Shown in pieces: positions 12,720 through 24,907 of a DNA stretch of 64,000 nucleotides. Source of the stretch: Irpex lacteus. Taxonomy: Eukaryota; Basidiomycota; Agaricomycetes; Polyporales; Irpicaceae. The translations under genes and the position numbers were made by a program. The number at the start of each line of letters is the position of its first letter. The stretch's first letter is position 1. The notes under the pieces are model-generated. The model was not told the origin of the DNA. It saw nothing but the letters and a program-made list of their open reading frames with translations, and searched no databases. The DNA lies in the NCBI GenBank assembly GCA_001986395.2, contig MQVO02000001.1, positions 558,001 to 622,000 of the forward strand. The letters run 5' to 3'.

Positions 12720-14554
12720 ATGGAAGCTCTATCTTTGTCTCTCAGATTGGTAGTCAGTTATACTAACTCTCGAACTCAAGGCCGCGTTGTGGGTCGTACA
12801 TAAGCTGGGCCGCTTCGTTGACCTTTTGCCCCCTTCCCCACTCTGCTTTCTTCCACACCGCTATGATGCTCCTCCGTCGAATGCCCCGCCTGCCCCTCAG
12901 GCGTATGTTCTCCCGCCATTCTCGGTCGCCTTCTGCTAGCCCAATAACCCCCTTTCCCCATCATTTGCGCCCAAGGGGAGATCGCATTAGTTTTGACTCA
13001 ATCAGTTCACTCGGGTAAGACTTACACATCAGCGAGACACTTCTCTTACATCCTACTAGTCAGGAGATAGCACCCTTCAAGCTCGGAAGCTCGTTCCTCG
13101 CGCAGAACAAAGTGCTCTCCTTTGTATTCTCAGAGTACACTCCATGCCCTCCGCCACAGAGAGAGGCCACTACTTACTGGATTTCCTTCGACTCCGCTCA
13201 TCCTGGCGCTTGGGACGAAATGTATGTCTAGTTTATAGTTATCGTCCAATCTGCTGACCAGCATCATTGCTTAGTGCCCATATGCAGCTTGAAATTCAGG
13301 ATGGCGTCACCTTCCAAACTGCCACCAGTTTTCACGAAGCATGGCGAATCTGGCACGGTGGTAACCTCGCTGAGAAGGTTAGCCCGCTATCCGATATTTC
13401 CGATAACAGCATCTTCCCCAGGGTTGTTCTGGATGCTCAAATGGAGGAGTTTCTTCAGCAACGACACTTGAGGGCACTTTCTCGATACGGCGACGCTATC
13501 GGCACCGAAACTCTCGCACTCGGTGTTCGCAACCTTGATGAGGCTTGGGCTGTCATGCAAGACATCTACTCTGACGACTTTTCCCTTCAACAAGTCATCA
13601 GCCCCCGTACTTCGACCACTGGTACAGCTTTAAATAACCCTCCTACATCGCCTTTATTGCCACGTCGCGGCCCTCCGTCTGAGGCTACTATAGTCGTAGA
13701 GTCAGCATATAGCACCATTTCTCCTCCTCTTGGCGAGAACACAGTCCACCCTACAAACCTCGCTCCTCAAAGTGACCCAGCTTATGCAGGGTCTATCAGC
13801 ACGACTTCACCTGCTCGTTCAATGCGGCTGCTGCCAGGTGACGGCTCGACCCTTCAGAAGGCTCATCATATGTTCTTTGCGACTGGCCGGCGGGTAGTCG
13901 ACTTGCACTCATTGCGTCCATCCACTGGGGAACCGCCTCGTGTGCCTACTCCAGCTTCTTTCATCACCAACCCATCTGACATCGTCGACGTCCGTCGCAC
14001 GTCATTCACAAGTAAGTCTGCTTTCTGTTCATGAATATGATTGGCTGTACTAACGCGTTCCATAGCTTTCCCTGAGCCCATCGCTCCCCCAACTACTCCG
14101 GCTTCTTCGGTACGATACTTATCTGCAGCGTCGAGGTCACATGTTAGTGAAAACGATTCACCAAATGGTGCGCTAGCCCATCACACTTAACATAGCGTAC
14201 GAGCTAATACTATCGATAGTACCTTCCGCATCTCGGATATCTGTCAAGCGGACGATACAAGTGTCAAGACCCACCGCTGCAAATACTTCTGCACATGGGC
14301 CTATATCGTCATGCGGTACGTACAATTCGTTATTCTTAGCAGTGCTACGTTAAAACCGTTCCCTAGGCGGCCATTCCAGCCTTCAAGAGGCTATTGCTTC
14401 TGCATTAGCAACCGATGTTCGTAGTTCGCACCGCTGCTGTCAACATCGTCACCATCATCGGCGTTGTCAGCAGGCGTCGTCTCTTGCAAACTCTACAACA
14501 TGGCTTGTACATATTGTAGCTGCAGACGACATTGGTGCGGCATATCATCAATGA
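12720..14554 (+). CDS. Unrecognised KDZ-element accessory protein, possible RNase H1 N-terminal-like domain
   Basis: I do not recognise this protein as a whole. Eight exons join in frame: 12720-12749, 12781-12902, 12940-13014, 13060-13221, 13275-14011, 14066-14167, 14220-14315 and 14367-14554. They give 1,512 nt, or 503 residues. The start ATG follows an in-frame TAA. Residues about 115-156 read from TTYWISFDSAHPGAW to SFHEAWRIW. This resembles the pattern of the RNase H1 N-terminal/viroplasmin domain, which binds RNA-DNA hybrids (YxV, PG, W, later G, F, S/T-F, EA). The resemblance is by eye and may be wrong. The middle is Ser/Pro/Thr-rich and probably disordered. The C-terminus has an unusual Cys/His/Arg run around CCQHRHHHRRCQQ. 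The second intron, 12903-12939, would be only 37 nt; if it is not removed, a start at 12863 gives a shorter protein. It lies directly downstream of the transposase and shares its strand, so it is probably a mobility or maintenance factor rather than host cargo. Confidence 0.72.
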
Positions 14555-15249
14555 GGTTCGTTCGTGTTCTTGCTGTGCCCCCTCCCATCTTGTAGTTTAC
14601 TCGATCTCTCGCTTGGCATTCTTATCCTCCCGCACTCACATCTTCCTGCACTCACATCTCCTCCGTCGACATCGACATTCTCTCCTGCTCTCCGCATATT
14701 CTAAAACAGCCCTTCCTTTCTTGTGGTCCTTCGTCGAAATGCCATGTAGTAATGTAGCTACGTATCATTTATCAATTCTTGAATTTACTTGCATGTCGGA
14801 CATCGATGTGGTCAAGTCAACAAATAAATTCACGCGCCATTGTTAGTTCTTATCGATGATGTGATTTCTGCCATGTTGCATACGGCCGCTGATACCTTTA
14901 GACTGTCACCTCGCTGTCCCCGACGGTGAGCACAGACTGTGAGTATATCCGTGACACCTCTTCGTTTTTCTTCAATCTTGTGGTCATAGTACATACACAT
15001 TGTGTAATATTATAATTAACATCTTAATACATGTATTGCTAGCTGGATGTTCTATGCGAGTCTGATTCGTAGATCGCTGCTAAGTAGTAGCAAGGCCGAT
15101 GTCAATGAGGGGCCACCGGGGGCCACTGGCAGTAGGGTGACTACCCTAAATCAAACACGACCTGAGTATTTACATTGTATTACAGTGCAATGGTGTTATT
15201 ATATGTATTTAAGAGTGATAGCGACGATGTTTAATGATTTGTGGACGTG
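14555..15249. other. Spacer left of the palindrome
   Basis: No gene is visible. From about 15175 the sequence begins to show diverged, gapped similarity to the reverse complement of the DNA just right of the palindrome, so the palindrome once had longer arms. Confidence 0.5.
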
Positions 15250-16305
15250 TATATCATTGAAGAGTCTACACTGCAGAAGGCGGACGTCCATGCTGTCAAT
15301 GTAACTTGGGGGACGGAATGTAAGGGCTCTAAACTGGTCTACCTACTATACCAATATATTCTACGATTTTATAAGAATTTTACAGTGCATAGATCTTGCG
15401 GGGCATGCTTAATCTTCTCCTCCTCCCCTGGGTACCGGATCTACCTCCCTGAGCTTATACAGGTGTGGCGGGCTTAGGACAACACAGACGTTTCGTATTT
15501 TACATATGATAGAGCTTATATACTGGTTTGTATGTTCCCGCAACGCCTGTATAGAATGGTATAGGGTGCACGATGTTAGAGTGGACCATAGCCGCTGCAC
15601 CATTATTACCCGCCGCATCGCTGTACAGACCCCTGTATGCATGGGGGACAAAAGATAAGCTCATAATCGTGATCAGCGACCTTGAAAACCCCTACCTGAT
15701 ACCTTGCCTGAAGATAAGACGAGCTGCGCAGTTCCTGGTACACAGAGGTACCAGAAAGTGCACAAGTCGACTATGAATACTACTGCACGACCATAACCGA
15801 ACTGCTGCTCCTCATGTCTGCAATTATGCAACTCGTCTTATCTTCAGACAAGGTATCAGGTAGGGGTTTTCAAGGTCGCTGATCACGATTATGAGCTTAT
15901 CTTTTGTCCCCCATGCATACAGGGGTCTGTACAGCGATGCGGCGGGTAATAATGGTGCAGCGGCTATGGTCCACTCTAACATCGTGCACCCTATACCATT
16001 CTATACAGGCGTTGCGGGAACATACAAACCAGTATATAAGCTCTATCATATGTAAAATACGAAACGTCTGTGTTGTCCTAAGCCCGCCACACCTGTATAA
16101 GCTCAGGGAGGTAGATCCGGTACCCAGGGGAGGAGGAGAAGATTAAGCATGCCCCGCAAGATCTATGCACTGTAAAATTCTTATAAAATCGTAGAATATA
16201 TTGGTATAGTAGGTAGACCAGTTTAGAGCCCTTACATTCCGTCCCCCAAGTTACATTGACAGCATGGACGTCCGCCTTCTGTAGTGTAGACTCTTCAATG
16301 ATATA
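15250..16305. repeat. Large near-perfect palindrome, 479-bp arms
   Basis: The left arm, about 15250-15728, is matched by the reverse complement of about 15827-16305. Paired positions sum to 31555 at both the outer and inner edges, so there are no net gaps, and only a few substitutions are visible. The non-repeated centre is about 98 bp. Identical 80-codon frames occur at 15409-15651 (-) and 15904-16146 (+), which exposes the symmetry. A transcript through it would fold into a long hairpin. It could be a nested foldback element or an arm-duplication event within the transposon. No coding function is supported. Confidence 0.93.
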
Positions 16306-18399
16306 TGCAGTTACAAGCCATTGAACATCTTAGTATCACTCAAATACGTACGATAATATCACAAGATCCAATAGAAGATCTTGATGTAGCTGTACGTGTG
16401 AGTGTGACCCCACTGGTCGCCGACAAATCAGTCCGACTCTCACAAATATTGAGGCAATGCGCTAACCAAAGATGAATTCGTATTGTCAAGCTGATGACCG
16501 AGGCACAAGAGAATGAAGAAGAAGTTATACCGGGCTATACTAGGGGTCCATGCCTATCGTTGCAGACAAAGAGTACAGTTCCAGAGGCGGTGACAGCAAT
16601 ACGAGACGCGATGCGAAATCACATCCCGACGGGGCCTGGCAACAGGAATGTCAGCGGAGTTTTATTAATCGAGCTCGATGCTACACGTACGTCGTAGACC
16701 TTCGTGTACCTAAAGGCGCAGTAACGGCCACTGTACACCCCAGCAGCGAACATTCACGTCAGCTACGCTGTAGCTGGTATATATTACAATTAAAAGATTG
16801 AACACGGTATCAAGAACGATGACACTTACTTCAGCTATGCGCATGGCGGATGGACTTCCAGATTGACTGGGAGCCTTAAGACACCTGTTGCGAGAAGCTC
16901 CGATACCATTGTGGAATAATTTATGACATCTGACAACGTTAGGTTTGGTTCACTTTCTCGTGTACTTACATGTATGCACACTTGGTGCTAATCTCATCCG
17001 GTGTATACGGGAAAATCTCAGGCCTCAGAGTGGGTCTCTCGGCAATGTCTGTTTAATCGTCAACACTCAATGTTCAACGAGCGAGCTATCTTCTACCACC
17101 CAAGTAAACCTCCGAAGTAGCAAGGTGATCGATTTCAGTTTACTCACGCAAGCGATGTCCTGCCAACCTAACCAGAACCGTCCGTGTCTATGACCTGTGA
17201 CAGATTGAAGGACACGATATCAAAATCTAGTCAGCCAGAGCAGCAGACTCACAGAAGATAGGCAGAGTATTATACAAGTTTCACGCACACAGCTTGACTT
17301 CGCGACTTGGACTGACAGCGAGGCACGTGATCACATCAGCTCCGGGCCGTGCCCGACTGGAACTCACTCACAGGTAAACCGGGTCTAATCACGACCTCTC
17401 ACAGGATTTAGGATTTAATAGAGGTCAAACACTACTGTGTGAGTCAGGTATACTTATCCGAAACATGTTTTGAGTTTATCTTCTCTTATCTTCTCTAGAG
17501 CACAATTCACAACGGTAGCCATCATCCGCCTGCCGATGTTCTCGCTGGCGCGGTACAGCTACTCTACGACAGCAGGACTATGAACTTGGATGGCAGCTGT
17601 GAATTTGCTCGCCCATGTACTGCAACCAGTATGACCAAGTTGTCGCACAGGTCGACAGCTGTCTGTCAAGGAAGGTTTGACTTTAGCCAGTCAAGGGGAC
17701 GAGATGTCATTGTCTTCTAGTGAAGAGCGACATCAGAGTTCTGTGTGCTGCAGTCGCATCGATGTTCACATTGATCGTGAGTTTCAATCCGTTTCTCGTT
17801 CCTCTTTTTCTACTTTTAAATAATTGCGCAATTTTCACTCGACTATCCTCGTATAGCACACACCAATTCGGTGCACCAGGACACAACGTGGGGCCCAGGA
17901 GAGTCGAGACTGCATGGTCCAATCAAGAATTGCTTTGGTTGCTTCTTATCGTAGTTTTGCGCTCTTTCACCTACCTGACGGATATTTCTCCTTAGCCCAG
18001 CAGCAGATATATGATTGACAGAGTGCAGTAGTGCCCTAGAGCCAGTGATTTACAATCAGGGTGCGTTCAATTTTCCTCTACAAATATCCATTGATTTCTT
18101 TCAGTCAGTCTGCTACACTCGTGGTGCGGATCATCCAGCGAATATCACCAACAGCCTTACAACGTAGAGGTATCGTTGCCTCGTGGTAACCCGCTATTCG
18201 GTTAGAAGCTTGTGCAGCCTTGTGGTTATCTTGCGGAATCAGCCAGCGGATGTGGGCTATAGCCGAGCTCGCTCATAATTTTACCTTTTCTACCGTCTCT
18301 CTCCTTCTCTCCCTTTTCTTTTGCTTGCTCATCCATAACCTTGGCTTTATTCCTGACTTCGTCTTCAGCTTTCCTCTCCGCTTCTCGCTCTCGCCTGCC
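16306..18399. other. Spacer between palindrome and third element gene
   Basis: The first about 75 bp continue the palindrome in diverged form. Beyond that I find no spliced gene. Short open frames at 16494-16801 and 17720-17995 have no recognisable features. The right end leads into the pyrimidine tract and promoter area of the next gene. Confidence 0.5.
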
Positions 18400-18625
18400 C
18401 TCCCTCCTTCTCTCTCTCTCTCTCTCTCTCTCGCTCTCTCTCTCTCGCTCTATCCTCCCTCCTTCTCTGGTTTTACACTCCCTCCTTCCCTCCTTCCCTC
18501 GTTCTCGCGCTCTGTCTCTCGTTCTTCTCCCCGATTCTTGTGCTTGTTTCGTCTCTTGCTCTTCAAGTTTTTCTCTCTCGCTTTCTTGCTCTCCCTTGCT
18601 ATTTTTCCCCCGCTCCTTCCCTCTG
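18400..18625. repeat. Pyrimidine (CT) microsatellite tract
   Basis: A strongly strand-biased C/T tract includes (TC)n runs at about 18410-18450. Overlapping low-complexity frames on both strands (Ser/Leu-rich forward, Arg/Glu-rich reverse) are artefacts of it. It lies about 280-500 bp upstream of the third gene and may be part of its promoter. A GT-AG interval of about 18808-18889 just before that gene looks like a 5'-leader intron. Confidence 0.8.
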
Positions 18626-18898
18626 CCCCCTCCGGGCCCTGTGTGTTGCCGTATCTCTGGCCAAGTTCTATATACAGTGATTGTAAGTTCCTTGATTCTC
18701 CGAGAGATAGACTGTATAATCAAACACATCAACAGATACCTTCCTTCCATATACGCATCACTGCCTGAAAACCGCGGAGTGTATCCCGCACTTACTATTT
18801 CACCGTGGTAAGTCTCATGGTCGTTGTTCTTTGGCACACTATGGCTGCTTGAATATCTCTTTATTCGTTACTGATGATGTCCTCTCCAGACCACAAGA

Positions 18899-21800
18899 AT
18901 GTCACCATCGCCTTCAGACGCGACTAAAGCAGCCTTAGGTGCTGATCCGGTAGACTCAGGGGGTGCCCAACTCCACGGAACAAGCACGGAGTCTAGACTT
19001 GTTCAGAGCAGCGACTACAATCCGGCCGTATATCTCCCTTACACAAGCACATCTGGTGTGCCACTCCCCGAGCACGCTGACACGACACAAACCCAGACAG
19101 CCATGCGACTTGGTGGCTCCCCGCCGCTTGTCCCAATGGGCCGTGCTTCTGGCAAACGTGCTGTTCGTTATCCTCATCATCGCCAAGCGCGTCTTGGCTC
19201 GCATGTGTCTAACTACGACGAACCTGACGAATACGATGGATATCAGCCCACACCAGCTGAACTAGAGGCGTTTGAGAAGACTGACCGTACGCAAGGCAGT
19301 GCAAGCCACGTCTTATCCTCGTATCAACATCCGCTTGCAGACTCGGATACACCACTCACCGCCCTCCTCTTACGTAGCGAGGAGGGCCGGGGACCCCTAG
19401 CCGCCTCATCTTCAAGCTACGCCCTTCGTCCTGTGTCTCCCTTCGGCTCTACTCCTTTTTCCTTACCAGCAGCACGTTCTCCATCGCGTATGTCCTCGCC
19501 CGGGCCGGAGTTTGCACCTCTGGAACCACCCTCCCAGTCTTCCTTCCACCCCACTTCCATGCACACCGGAATTCACATTCCGCATAGCAGAAGCCTTGAT
19601 GCTACGCTGTCCAGAGAAGACGTACCTCAGGATGGCATTTTGGCACGTATGCAGTCATCTTCGGAGGACCCGGTCGTATCAGGGCCCGTGGCTGCGGACT
19701 TGGCGATTGAACATCCTACCTTCCCCCCGTGTGCCCCTCCCTTTCCTCTCGATAATCAATCTGCCGCGACACCTCCGACCACCTCGAAGGATAGCCAAAT
19801 TGTTCCAGATCACGCTAGTGATGTCGATGGTGTATTTGAGCCAGAGTCAGAGGAGCACGATGAGCTCGAAGAGGACGGAGACCGCGAGCCTGAGCCTGAG
19901 GATGCTCCAGTGGACCAGACTCCGGCTCAGAGACGGGTGACGGGGCAGGTCCGAGACTCGGTCATCGCAGCGCTCGCCGAGGTTGAGCCAATTGTGCAGA
20001 AGATTGCAGATAATGAGAACGTACATCTTCATCAAATCTGGGATGTTGCGCTGTCGCACTGGGGGCCGAAATCGCAGTCAAGGGATCCCACCAACCCCTG
20101 GAACCTATATAGAACATATTACCTTGGCAATACGAACCAGGAACTCCGCCGCATCTATCCAGAGAAGTCTGACGAAGGTACGCGGTTTGCTGCCCTTGGT
20201 ATACCTAGTTTCTCCGAATTAACATGCATCTCTCACCTTTGCAGAGCTCGATCGTATCGAACCAAGTGCGGCTGTGCAATCTCGGTGTTACGAACAGTTC
20301 AAGAAGGACTATCCCCAAGACTGGCGGAATGTGCTCGACATACACCACCAGATCATCGCCTTGAACACGGACGTGACAGTCCACAAACGGCGGAAGCTGT
20401 TCCAACGCCATGTGGATAATTTGACTAGATTGGTATGTTATTTTGAACAACCTCTGTAGGATATTGAGTTTTGCGAAGTACTAATGATTTGGCCTTACTC
20501 TAACAGACGACATTGGGGCATAAGCTTTACAACTTTGAAACCGCCTTTATATCAGTAGGGAACAATATCAATCAAGATCAGCAGTTGGGAAAAGTGCATG
20601 AGAGCGAAGGGATCCTCGGGGTACGATAGTTATACTTAGCTCTCCTCGTACAGGCTTCTGACGTGTTTCTGTAGCTACTCAAACGCGTGATGCGTGCTGC
20701 AACGGATGATGAAGTTGTAGGCCACAGCAAGTCACACGCGGCGTAAGTACCAATCCTCTATTATCGACGGTCTCGAGCTGTCCCTAAATGTTATCATTCT
20801 TAGATACTTACTGTCAGAGAATATCGTCCAACTTAACCACAGCGCTGATAGCTCTGAGCCTACAGTGGACGTCTACTCCCTGGCGGATTCTCCACTCAGT
20901 GAATTTATCAAGCAAACGATATTCACAGCCGTTCGTGAGTTGGTTCCTTCCAATCCTCGAGAGGACAGATGTCACTTACCATTTGCGTCAACAGAGAACC
21001 TAGGCGTTGAAATTGCACCTAAGATACTGACGGCGAACAGGTGGCATTGGCAGGATATGCCTAAACTTTTGGCCCATACTTGGGGAGTTCGTATACGTAA
21101 TTATCCCTGGGGGATGCCTTTTCTTGGAGCTAAAAAGTGGACTGAGGATAAGCGCAAGATGGATAAAGGCATAGCTATCCTCAGCTTAGGGGAGAGGAGA
21201 GTTCTGGCTACCGCTCTGCTTGCGAAGGACGAGGAGAATTCCGTTATCTTCGAGCGTATCCCTCACTCTACAACAGGTACGTGCTGTGTCGTTATGTGTT
21301 GAATTTTTCTGATACAAGCGCATCCAGATCCCATCCTTGTCATAGAAAGCGCTGCACCGCCTCCCGATAGCCTTCATAAACGAGGCTTACGTGTTTTCAT
21401 TGACAAGAATAACACGGTGTATACGGACTACAAGGGTGTCCGTCGAACCGGTGAGGAGAGTAATGACGATTCTGTGGAGAAGAACTCGGTGGCCGTTCGA
21501 CGGTCTACCCGTACAAGCGCGAAACGTTCTGCGAATGTCCTCGACGCAGACGTAGATGACGAGCATTCTCCACCTTCTAGTCCGCTTCCTACTCTGTCTC
21601 CTCCTCCTCCTCCCCCTCCTCCTCCTCCTGCAAAGAAACCTCGAAAGAACCCCGCTCCTGTACACACTTCTGCTCATCTTCCTTCTTCTTCTCGTCGTTC
21701 GCCTTCCCCTGGCCCCTCGAAACACTCTCGTCCACCCCAGGCCAAGAAGCCGCGCCGTATTTCTCCCACGCCATCCGTCGTCTCGTCACACTCAAGCGAC

Positions 21801-22910
21801 TGCAGTGTCCTGGAAATTCCTCGTCCTATGGTCCCTGCCCAGAAGGCTAGAACGAAGGCCAAAAGGAAGGGGAAAGGAAAGGCCAAAGCTATCTCGGAGG
21901 CCGACATCATCCTCACCAGCACCGACGAAGACAGTCGTCCCTGTGTTGTACAAGTTCCACAATCGCGCCACCCACTCATCAACGCTATCAAGACCTCGAC
22001 TGGTACAACCACTCAGCCCAGGCCCAGGCCCAAGCCCATACCCAAGCGAAAAGAAAGCTCGCAACGGACTTGTCCTCCTCTAGCCGACCACGACTCTACC
22101 TCTACCGCTCAATCCGGAGCCAGTATCGGTGGGGGAACAGACAAGGAAGTCGACGAAAGGGGGAGAGAGCTGTATCCGACGACGCCGACTCCTACAGCGA
22201 AGCGTATTCGTGGTGATCTAACTACGAATATCGAAAGCTCGAGGAACCTAGGAACCCCTCAACACGGTTCATATCCGTATCCCTCGCTCAACGCATCTAC
22301 TTCAGTGCACGCCGCTCGCGAACAAGATACCACAGTTCTTACTGCTAGGCCAGAGGCCCGAGAGACTTCCCGCGAACACCAGAACATGACTTCGCAGATG
22401 CAAGCCGGTCCTTCGCAGATGCAAGCCGGTCCTTCGCAAATGCAAGGTGGTCCTTCGCAAATGCAAGGTGGTCCTTCGCAAATGCAAGGTGGTCCTTCGC
22501 AAATGCAAGGTGGTCCTTCGCATATGAATGTGGCACACGGCGGAGCTCATCCTTTCGGCGCATATAGTAACGATGCAGTTTACCCTTCGTCTACCTTCGC
22601 CCACGCTTCTTCAACTCCATACCCTGGCACGATGCCCCTCCCTCCTATCTTCCCACAGAATATGCAGCCGAACCAATTCAACGCGCTCCTTGCCGCATTC
22701 ATCCACCAGCAGCAAGGCTTCGGTACCGGTAGTTCCAACGCACACGCGACGATGTTTGGTAACCCCGCTGTGTACTCTGGTGCTACGTACCCATCGGCCT
22801 CTGGTAGTTCCGACTATACCAACACCACCCAACGAGGAGACGCTGCCGGCGGCACGAGCAGGAGTGGACACGAGCCTGCGAATCACTTCAACTCGGGGCC
22901 ATCGTCTTGA
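18899..22910 (+). CDS. Large unrecognised KDZ-element accessory protein
   Basis: I do not recognise the family. Six exons join in frame: 18899-20177, 20245-20432, 20507-20620, 20675-20742, 20804-21276 and 21328-22910. They total 3,705 nt, or 1,234 residues. Residues 1-320 are Ser/Pro-rich and probably disordered, followed by an acidic stretch. The core, about 340-730, looks globular: it contains NPWNLYRTYY (399-408), a segment rich in aromatic and basic residues, and WGVRIRNYPWGMPF further on. The NPWN-Y-Y pattern with basic helices is faintly HMG-box-like, which is a guess. The C-terminal third has a proline run near residue 800, basic clusters, six SQMQ(A/G)GP repeats and a Gln/Asn/Ser-rich tail, as in transcription-type scaffolds. 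The 60-nt stretch 20935-20994 begins GTGAGT, ends CAG and is in frame, so it may be an additional intron (1,214 residues if removed). A DNA- or chromatin-binding role in transposition is only an inference. Confidence 0.78.
22392..22517 (+). repeat. 21-bp coding minisatellite, six units
   Basis: Six exact-length tandem units encode SQMQAGP (first two) and SQMQGGP (last four) within the third element gene. Unit length keeps the reading frame, so copy number can vary without breaking the protein. Confidence 0.93.
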
Positions 22911-24907
22911 GAGAATACCTCTCTGTCTCTCTTCGCTCTCAATCTATACCCGGCAGAGCCCAATTTAAGCTGTCACGGTCCCTCGCTGACTTGCCTGTCT
23001 GATACCCCGGTCACATTTTCCTCGTCTTTCTTGGTCCTCTTAATGCTTGTCCCGCTGCTCGATGGACTGTCCGCTCGGTATTGAAAGATCTTGCGCTGCG
23101 ACCCTCTTGTCTCTTCCTCTTCCGTTTCTCAGCGTATCATGGTTGCAACGTTCACATCGACTCTTATGATATACCCGTTTGTTGGCATCACTCGGCGATC
23201 TTGTAACTCTTTCCTGCTTTTCCGTTCATATCGACTTATATACCCGTTGCAAAGTCGGTGGCATTGTTCGGCGATGTTGCAGCTCTCTTCCCTTTTGTTG
23301 AACTCCATATTCTGGTCGTTTACTGAACCGTATTACTTCTCATATTTGTACTTAATAGCTAAAAAAAATTGCTTATCGGACCGTTTCCGTGGTCTTCCCC
23401 ATATCATTCCGTCTGCTCTAAGGCACAGCTTACAACATGACAAACCATAGTGCAAACCGAGATTATTATTTATTATAACTAGAATGGCGCGTACTTTACA
23501 GATAAAGAGGGAGCTCTGATGATAAAATGTCATTCGAATGAGTTCATTGCGGCCGTTGAGTCAACTCGAATGATGGCGCAGAAATGAGCCCGAAGATGCA
23601 CACTGATGCTGCTTTGAATCGAACAGAGAGCTGAACTCAAAGGAAGATCTCGGTACGATGTCAGATGAAATTGAGAAGTGGTAGAATGTTTGGAACGAAC
23701 ATAAAGGAGAGAAACGATGGGGGCGAAACTGGCGCAGGATTATAACTGCCTGTTTAGGAAATAATTCGATTCTACGCACCCGTGCGAAGTTCGATGTGGC
23801 AATCAATGGGTGATATGGCTCTCGAGAGGATTCGATCTTAGCTGCCTCTCCAGTTCACTACGCAGGCCAGCGCAGGCCCTGCAGACTGGTAGCCGGAGCC
23901 AGATGATATGTTACGATGATTTGAGTGACAGGACAGACGCCCACGGTCCTGAAGTCGAGGATATCTTGAGCACGTATTTCAACTGCGGTGCTTGCCAGGT
24001 CTTGTGGATAGCACATTAATCCATGGTATTCCTGAACAAAAGATAATTTTACACATTACAGGAAGGGCTTGCCCGTTCAACACGCTGTTATTATGTGACA
24101 TGTGACTATGTTACCGCGTGACAATATGTTATCGACTCTACAATAAACGAAAATGCGCCTTACTGCTGCATTCACAAGCATCACAACTCAGACTCCTTTA
24201 GTATTCTCTGATATCCCTGCAACATCTACTGCGGGTGGCGAGAGCTTCCGCGGATGGCACCAAGATTTGCGGTGTGATTTGCGGTGTGAAAGTGCCTGAC
24301 TGAGATAAGGAGAGGATACTGTCATCGCAGACGTCGCGTCATATAGCCTTGTAGCACAGTATTTGGTGTTAATTCTAGATTCTTCTATGTCAAGTTACGA
24401 CCCTTAGCTCACCTCCATTGCCACCCTCACCGCAAAACAAGAACCTCGCCATGTCATCCAGGATGGTAAACTAAACCATGGGTGCCCCTCACGCCGCAAT
24501 GCTACATCACGAACCTAGGCAGTGTGCGGATAACGACGAACGTACCGTCTATATATGACGGTGCGGCAGGCATATTCTATCCTGCATATACCGCACCCCA
24601 TTCCTCAATCGTCATCAGTATTGCATGTTTGAGCTTTGTGAGTTCCTTGAAAGGGTCCTGTACAAGAGAGTACACATACCATACGAGCCCTTGACCGGCG
24701 TGGTGAAAACATTATTTTATAGGGAGTCTTGATATGGGGCCACAGTACATCCAGATGTCGAGTAACTTTTTGGGCCCCGGGATTAGTACCAGTCAATGAC
24801 AAGGGTGAAGGGGGCGGAGTGGAAGGTGTATAACCAGTCAGAATCAGCCGCGTTGTGTAACATACCAGCTTGCACAAGATATTGCTCTCGAGACCCGTGT
24901 ATGCAGT
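22911..24907. other. Right interior of the element, no gene
   Basis: No supported gene lies between the third gene and the right TIR. At about 24268-24296 there is a short direct repeat, GATTTGCGGTGTGA twice in tandem. A leftward frame starting inside the right TIR runs to 24605, but it has no recognisable protein features. Confidence 0.5.

Noticed and set aside
15409..16146. Two identical 80-residue frames on opposite strands
   Set aside because: They are mirror images created by the palindrome, with no recognisable protein features, so they are not called as genes.
18220..18837. Long overlapping frames on both strands (182 and 203 residues)
   Set aside because: Both are translations of a CT-rich low-complexity tract.
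21387..22604. Several reverse-strand frames of 70-112 residues
   Set aside because: They are antisense shadows of the third element gene, produced by its biased codons and minisatellite.
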